From: Methylomarinum sp.
Lineage (GTDB): Bacteria > Pseudomonadota > Gammaproteobacteria > Methylococcales > Methylomonadaceae
Direction of reading: 5' to 3'
Length of the DNA stretch: 13,966 nt
NCBI GenBank assembly: GCA_013139755.1
Contig: WTAG01000346.1
Location: 1-13,966 of the forward strand
Part shown: piece by piece, positions 12,150 through 13,966 of the stretch
Layout: each line of letters begins with the position of its first letter
How positions within the stretch are numbered: the stretch's first letter is position 1
Position numbers and translations under genes: made by a program
Notes under the pieces: model-generated
Told to the model about the DNA's origin: nothing
What the model saw: the letters and a program-made list of their open reading frames with translations, nothing else
Databases searched by the model: none

Positions 12150-12623
12150 ATGGATCAGCCAACTAAACAACAATGGGATGAGTTTAAGAAAGCATTATCA
12201 GATCGTTATGGCTGTCAATATTTGCAATGTGATGGTTATGCTGTGTGTATCAATATTGAGATGAGCAATAAGCGTGCATTACATTATGTGGTTTATGTGA
12301 ATGGCTGGTTAGATGGTAAGTGGATTAAAGCTGTTAAGGAGGATGAAATAGATTCATTACCTGAGGAATCCAAACGTTTTTATATGCCTCATAAAAAAGG
12401 CAGACCCGCTAAAGAGATTAAAATCTATGAAAAAATTTACGGTAAACGTGAATGTAAGAAAATGGGGATTTATAAAAAACAAGTTTTAGCAATGCCCTAT
12501 TGGAAAAGTATTAATTCTTTAATTTCTCATTTTAAAAAACATAACCAGCAGATATCTATTGTTAGCCAAGAAGACTATAAATTAATGATCAAAAAAACAG
12601 ACTTGACAGCAAGCACTGAATAA
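12150..12623 (+). CDS. Hypothetical basic protein closing the early operon, 157 aa
   Basis: Unrecognised. The ATG at 12150, four bases after the DUF2528 stop, is preferred to an upstream ATG that lies wholly within that gene; no Shine-Dalgarno is visible, so translation probably depends on re-initiation. The N-terminal half has a strand-rich pattern (CQYLQCDGYAVCINIEM, ALHYVVYVNGWLDGKWIKAV), and the second half is Lys-rich (YMPHKKGRPAKEIKIYEKIYGKRECKKMGIYKKQ). The pattern suggests a small alpha/beta domain followed by a nucleic-acid-friendly tail. It is the last gene before the strong terminator at 12656-12684. Confidence 0.7.
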   Translation: MDQPTKQQWDEFKKALSDRYGCQYLQCDGYAVCINIEMSNKRALHYVVYVNGWLDGKWIKAVKEDEIDSLPEESKRFYMPHKKGRPAKEIKIYEKIYGKRECKKMGIYKKQVLAMPYWKSINSLISHFKKHNQQISIVSQEDYKLMIKKTDLTASTE

Positions 12624-12655
12624 AGGCATTGTAAAAATAGACCCAAACCCCAGAA

Positions 12656-12684
12656 GGCGTGAAACATTTCACGCCTTTTTTTTT
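12656..12684 (+). terminator. Strong intrinsic terminator of the early operon
   Basis: GGCGTGAA / TTCACGCC form a perfect 8-bp GC-rich stem with a 4-base loop, flanked by AA on the left and followed by nine T (12676-12684). It lies 32 bases after the last early stop codon and closes the transcript that starts near 2659. This marks the boundary between early genes and the following lysis operon. Confidence 0.92.
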
Positions 12685-12711
12685 GCCTGCTAAAAAGTCA
12701 CTCTATACCCC
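12685..12711 (+). promoter_or_regulatory. Probable Mor-dependent or late promoter interval
   Basis: Only 27 bases separate the terminator from the next ATG, yet a new transcript must begin near here. TCTATA/TATACC at 12702-12709 could be a -10 box, with no recognisable -35, as expected for an activator-dependent promoter. If so, initiation falls on or next to the ATG at 12712 and the Mor site would overlap the terminator hairpin. Inference only. Confidence 0.3.
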
Positions 12712-12897
12712 ATGAGTGAATCTTATCCTTACAAGTGGCCGCGTGATTATGCCGCTGAAATCATCCCCCTTAAAACTTTAGCTCAGCGTCGAGAGGCTTT
12801 AGCGCGCGTGCCTGTTGAGTGGCGTGAGTGGGTGGCGTTTTATGTGAAGGATTTTTTTACTAAACGAAAGCTAAGTAAAAGGCGGCGTTATGCGTAA
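12712..12897 (+). CDS. Small Mu-like phage protein, 61 aa, no Shine-Dalgarno
   Basis: A 61-residue basic helical protein (YPYKWPRDYAAEIIPLKTLAQRREALARVPVEWREWVAFYVKDFF) of a kind I associate with the start of the lysis block in B3/D3112-type phages, where it has no assigned role. The W-P-x-x-Y-A-x-E-I-I and VPxEWRE elements look conserved. The ATG is preceded by TATACCCC with no ribosome binding site and no other Met or GTG start follows, so its mRNA may be leaderless. Its end overlaps the DUF5675 gene by eight bases. It ends in a strongly basic tail (KRKLSKRRRYA). Confidence 0.7.
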   Translation: MSESYPYKWPRDYAAEIIPLKTLAQRREALARVPVEWREWVAFYVKDFFTKRKLSKRRRYA

Positions 12898-13324
12898 AGT
12901 TGTTTTACAGCGGTTTGAATCCTCTGATTTTGGCACCTTGGGGCATGTATTTATTGATGGCAAGTTGTTTTGTTTGTCAATGGAACCGCCAGAGCGCAAT
13001 AACAAAACCAATCAATCCTGCATTCCTGCGGGGCAATACCGATGCATTTGGCACAGGTCGCCACGGTACGGCTGGGTTTATTTAGTCACGGGCGTTCCTG
13101 GGCGAGGCCATATTTTGATTCATCCTGGCAATTTAGGCGGCGATACCTTTAAGGGTTTAAAAACGCACACTAAAGGTTGTTTATTATTGGGGCGGCGCAG
13201 TGGTTGGCTGGGTAAACAACGTGCTGTTTTAATCTCTCGTCCTACGGTTAAGAAGTTTTATCAGGCCATGGGGCGCAAAGGTTTTATGTTAGATATTCAA
13301 GGGGATTTGTTATGTGGGAATTAA
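12890..13324 (+). CDS. DUF5675 family protein, probable phage lysis enzyme
   Basis: 144-residue DUF5675 protein. Its position, between the switch point and a holin-like gene, is where the endolysin belongs, and no classical lysozyme-like gene is seen in the window. Key features are the substrate-like LCLSMEPP strand (about 27-34), IPAGQYRC (45-52), GHILIHPGN (73-81), and THTKGCLLLG (92-101). The His78 and Gly96-Cys97 arrangement recalls the His...(S/T)xGC active site of L,D-transpeptidase (YkuD) enzymes, so a peptidoglycan-acting Cys enzyme is plausible. That is inference: the family has no established activity that I know of. There is no signal peptide, so export would need a holin or similar. 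It overlaps both neighbours. Confidence 0.85.
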   Translation: MRKVVLQRFESSDFGTLGHVFIDGKLFCLSMEPPERNNKTNQSCIPAGQYRCIWHRSPRYGWVYLVTGVPGRGHILIHPGNLGGDTFKGLKTHTKGCLLLGRRSGWLGKQRAVLISRPTVKKFYQAMGRKGFMLDIQGDLLCGN

Positions 13325-13782
13325 TAGCCAGTTTATTAACTGGGGGGGCTACGGGTTTATTGGGGTCTTTGTTTTCTGGGGTGTTGTCGTTTTTTAATCA
13401 AAGACAAAAAAACGCGCATGATTTATTGCTGATGGAGGCTGAGCGCCAGACGCTGGAGCTTGAGATTGCAGGGACTGAACGTGTGGCCATTATTGAAAGT
13501 GAAACGGCAATGGATATTCAAGAAAGTCGCTTGCTGGCTACGTCCATTCGGTCGGATAAGGCATCGTATAGCAACGGCCATTCTGCTTGGTTGGTGTTGG
13601 TTGATGTGGTACGTGGTTTAACCCGTCCGGTACTGACCGCTTTTTTGGGCGGTTTTATGATGGTGCTTTGGTTTAGCACGGAAGATGCAGTTTTAGAAAG
13701 TCAAATTACATCTACTGTTTTGTATATCGCTACCACTTGTTTCTTTTGGTGGTTTTGTACTCGTGTTAAACAACCTCAATAG
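13312..13782 (+). CDS. Holin-like membrane protein
   Basis: 156-residue protein with a hydrophobic Gly-rich N-terminal segment (about 3-27, LIASLLTGGATGLLGSLFSGVLSFF), a long charged helix (about 30-90, QRQKNAHDLLLMEAERQTLELEIAGTERVAIIESE), and two C-terminal membrane segments (about 98-125 around VRGLTRPVLTAFLGGFMMVLW, and 133-150). Three membrane segments and its place behind the putative lysin support a holin-type role, but the long cytoplasmic coiled region is atypical for a simple holin. It starts inside the DUF5675 gene (13-base overlap). The VxDVVRGLTRPVLT motif is one I recognise from other phage lysis-region membrane proteins. Confidence 0.75.
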   Translation: MWELIASLLTGGATGLLGSLFSGVLSFFNQRQKNAHDLLLMEAERQTLELEIAGTERVAIIESETAMDIQESRLLATSIRSDKASYSNGHSAWLVLVDVVRGLTRPVLTAFLGGFMMVLWFSTEDAVLESQITSTVLYIATTCFFWWFCTRVKQPQ

Positions 13783-13791
13783 GGATTTGTG

Positions 13792-13966
13792 ATGGCTGAT
13801 GAATCTGATCTGAATTATGTACTGGGTGAGCTGAAGGGAAAAATGGACATGATGCTTGAGAATCAAAAATCACATGGTAAAAAAATTGATGCACTTGATT
13901 CAAGGCTGGGAAAGGTCGAAATCAAAGCAGCAACCAATGGCATGTTTGCTGGCGGTATCGCGGCGG
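13792..13966 (+). CDS. Coiled-coil lysis-region protein (cut by window end)
   Basis: Only the first 58 residues are present. The ATG is preceded by AGGGA at a normal distance and follows the holin-like gene by nine bases. The visible part is a coiled coil (YVLGELKGKMDMMLENQKSHGKKIDALDSRLGKVEIKAATNG) that leads into a small-residue hydrophobic stretch (MFAGGIAA) probably starting a membrane helix. This is the plan of XhlA/hemolysin-like and other small phage coiled-coil membrane proteins. It probably assists lysis. Confidence 0.65.
   Translation, partial: MADESDLNYVLGELKGKMDMMLENQKSHGKKIDALDSRLGKVEIKAATNGMFAGGIAA

Larger units (their letters stand above)
1320..13966 (+). mobile_element. Mu-like transposable prophage, left portion (right end outside window)
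   Basis: Gene order (leftward repressor, rightward Ner, MuA, MuB, DUF3164, GemA, Mor, lysis genes) is that of Mu-like transposable phages, closer to the B3/D3112 type than to Mu itself. The element is certain; its left boundary is not. The 1320 boundary is a proposal from a TG terminus followed by phased short repeats. The 2081-2147 gap contains no TG dinucleotide, so the end is unlikely to lie between the repressor and the membrane protein gene. The element continues past the right edge, where head and tail genes are expected. Confidence 0.9.

Noticed and set aside
1..13966. CRISPR arrays, tRNA or rRNA genes, toxin-antitoxin pairs, restriction systems, retrons
   Set aside because: I looked for regularly spaced repeats, cloverleaf-like segments and family signatures on both strands and saw none that could be supported.

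Overview
The window is dominated by the left part of a Mu-like transposable prophage in what looks like a moderately AT-rich gammaproteobacterium. The host guess rests on gene style only (a DUF4124 envelope protein and codon use), and the genus cannot be read from the sequence. The prophage call is firm. In order come a leftward XRE repressor, a rightward Ner-like protein, a MuA-type DDE transposase, a MuB-type AAA ATPase, a DUF3164 protein, GemA, a Mor-type activator, and the start of a lysis cassette. The window ends before the head, protease and tail genes, and the right end of the phage is not included.

Region by region: (1) 1-1319 holds three small unrecognised genes and a secreted DUF4124/BamE-like protein; I read this as host flank, though the small genes could be phage or plasmid-borne. 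(2) 1320-1507 has no gene. It holds a candidate left phage end (5'-TG followed by CC-TT-AAA phased repeats) and two inverted repeats. (3) 1508-2080 is a leftward membrane protein with an exported beta-rich domain, a possible lysogenic-conversion gene. (4) 2148-3072 is the immunity switch: repressor, a 17-bp palindromic operator inside the spacer of a likely early promoter, TTTACTTT repeats, and ner. (5) 3069-3570 is open on both strands. The leftward frame has its own strong ribosome binding site and a -10 box. Its transcript would run antisense through ner and meet a textbook leftward intrinsic terminator at 2711-2755. (6) 3571-12623 is a long, tightly overlapped early operon covering accessory proteins, transposition genes, small unknowns, GemA, Mor and five further small genes. 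It ends in a strong intrinsic terminator at 12656-12684. (7) From 12712 a new operon begins: a 61-residue protein, a DUF5675 protein (probable endolysin-like enzyme), a holin-like membrane protein, and a coiled-coil protein cut by the window edge.

As a system, the repressor silences the early operon in the lysogen and Ner tunes the switch. MuA and MuB carry out replicative transposition. Mor then activates the next promoter set, which drives lysis and, beyond the window, morphogenesis. The most unusual element is the antisense arrangement over ner. I found no CRISPR array, tRNA, rRNA or recognisable defence system.
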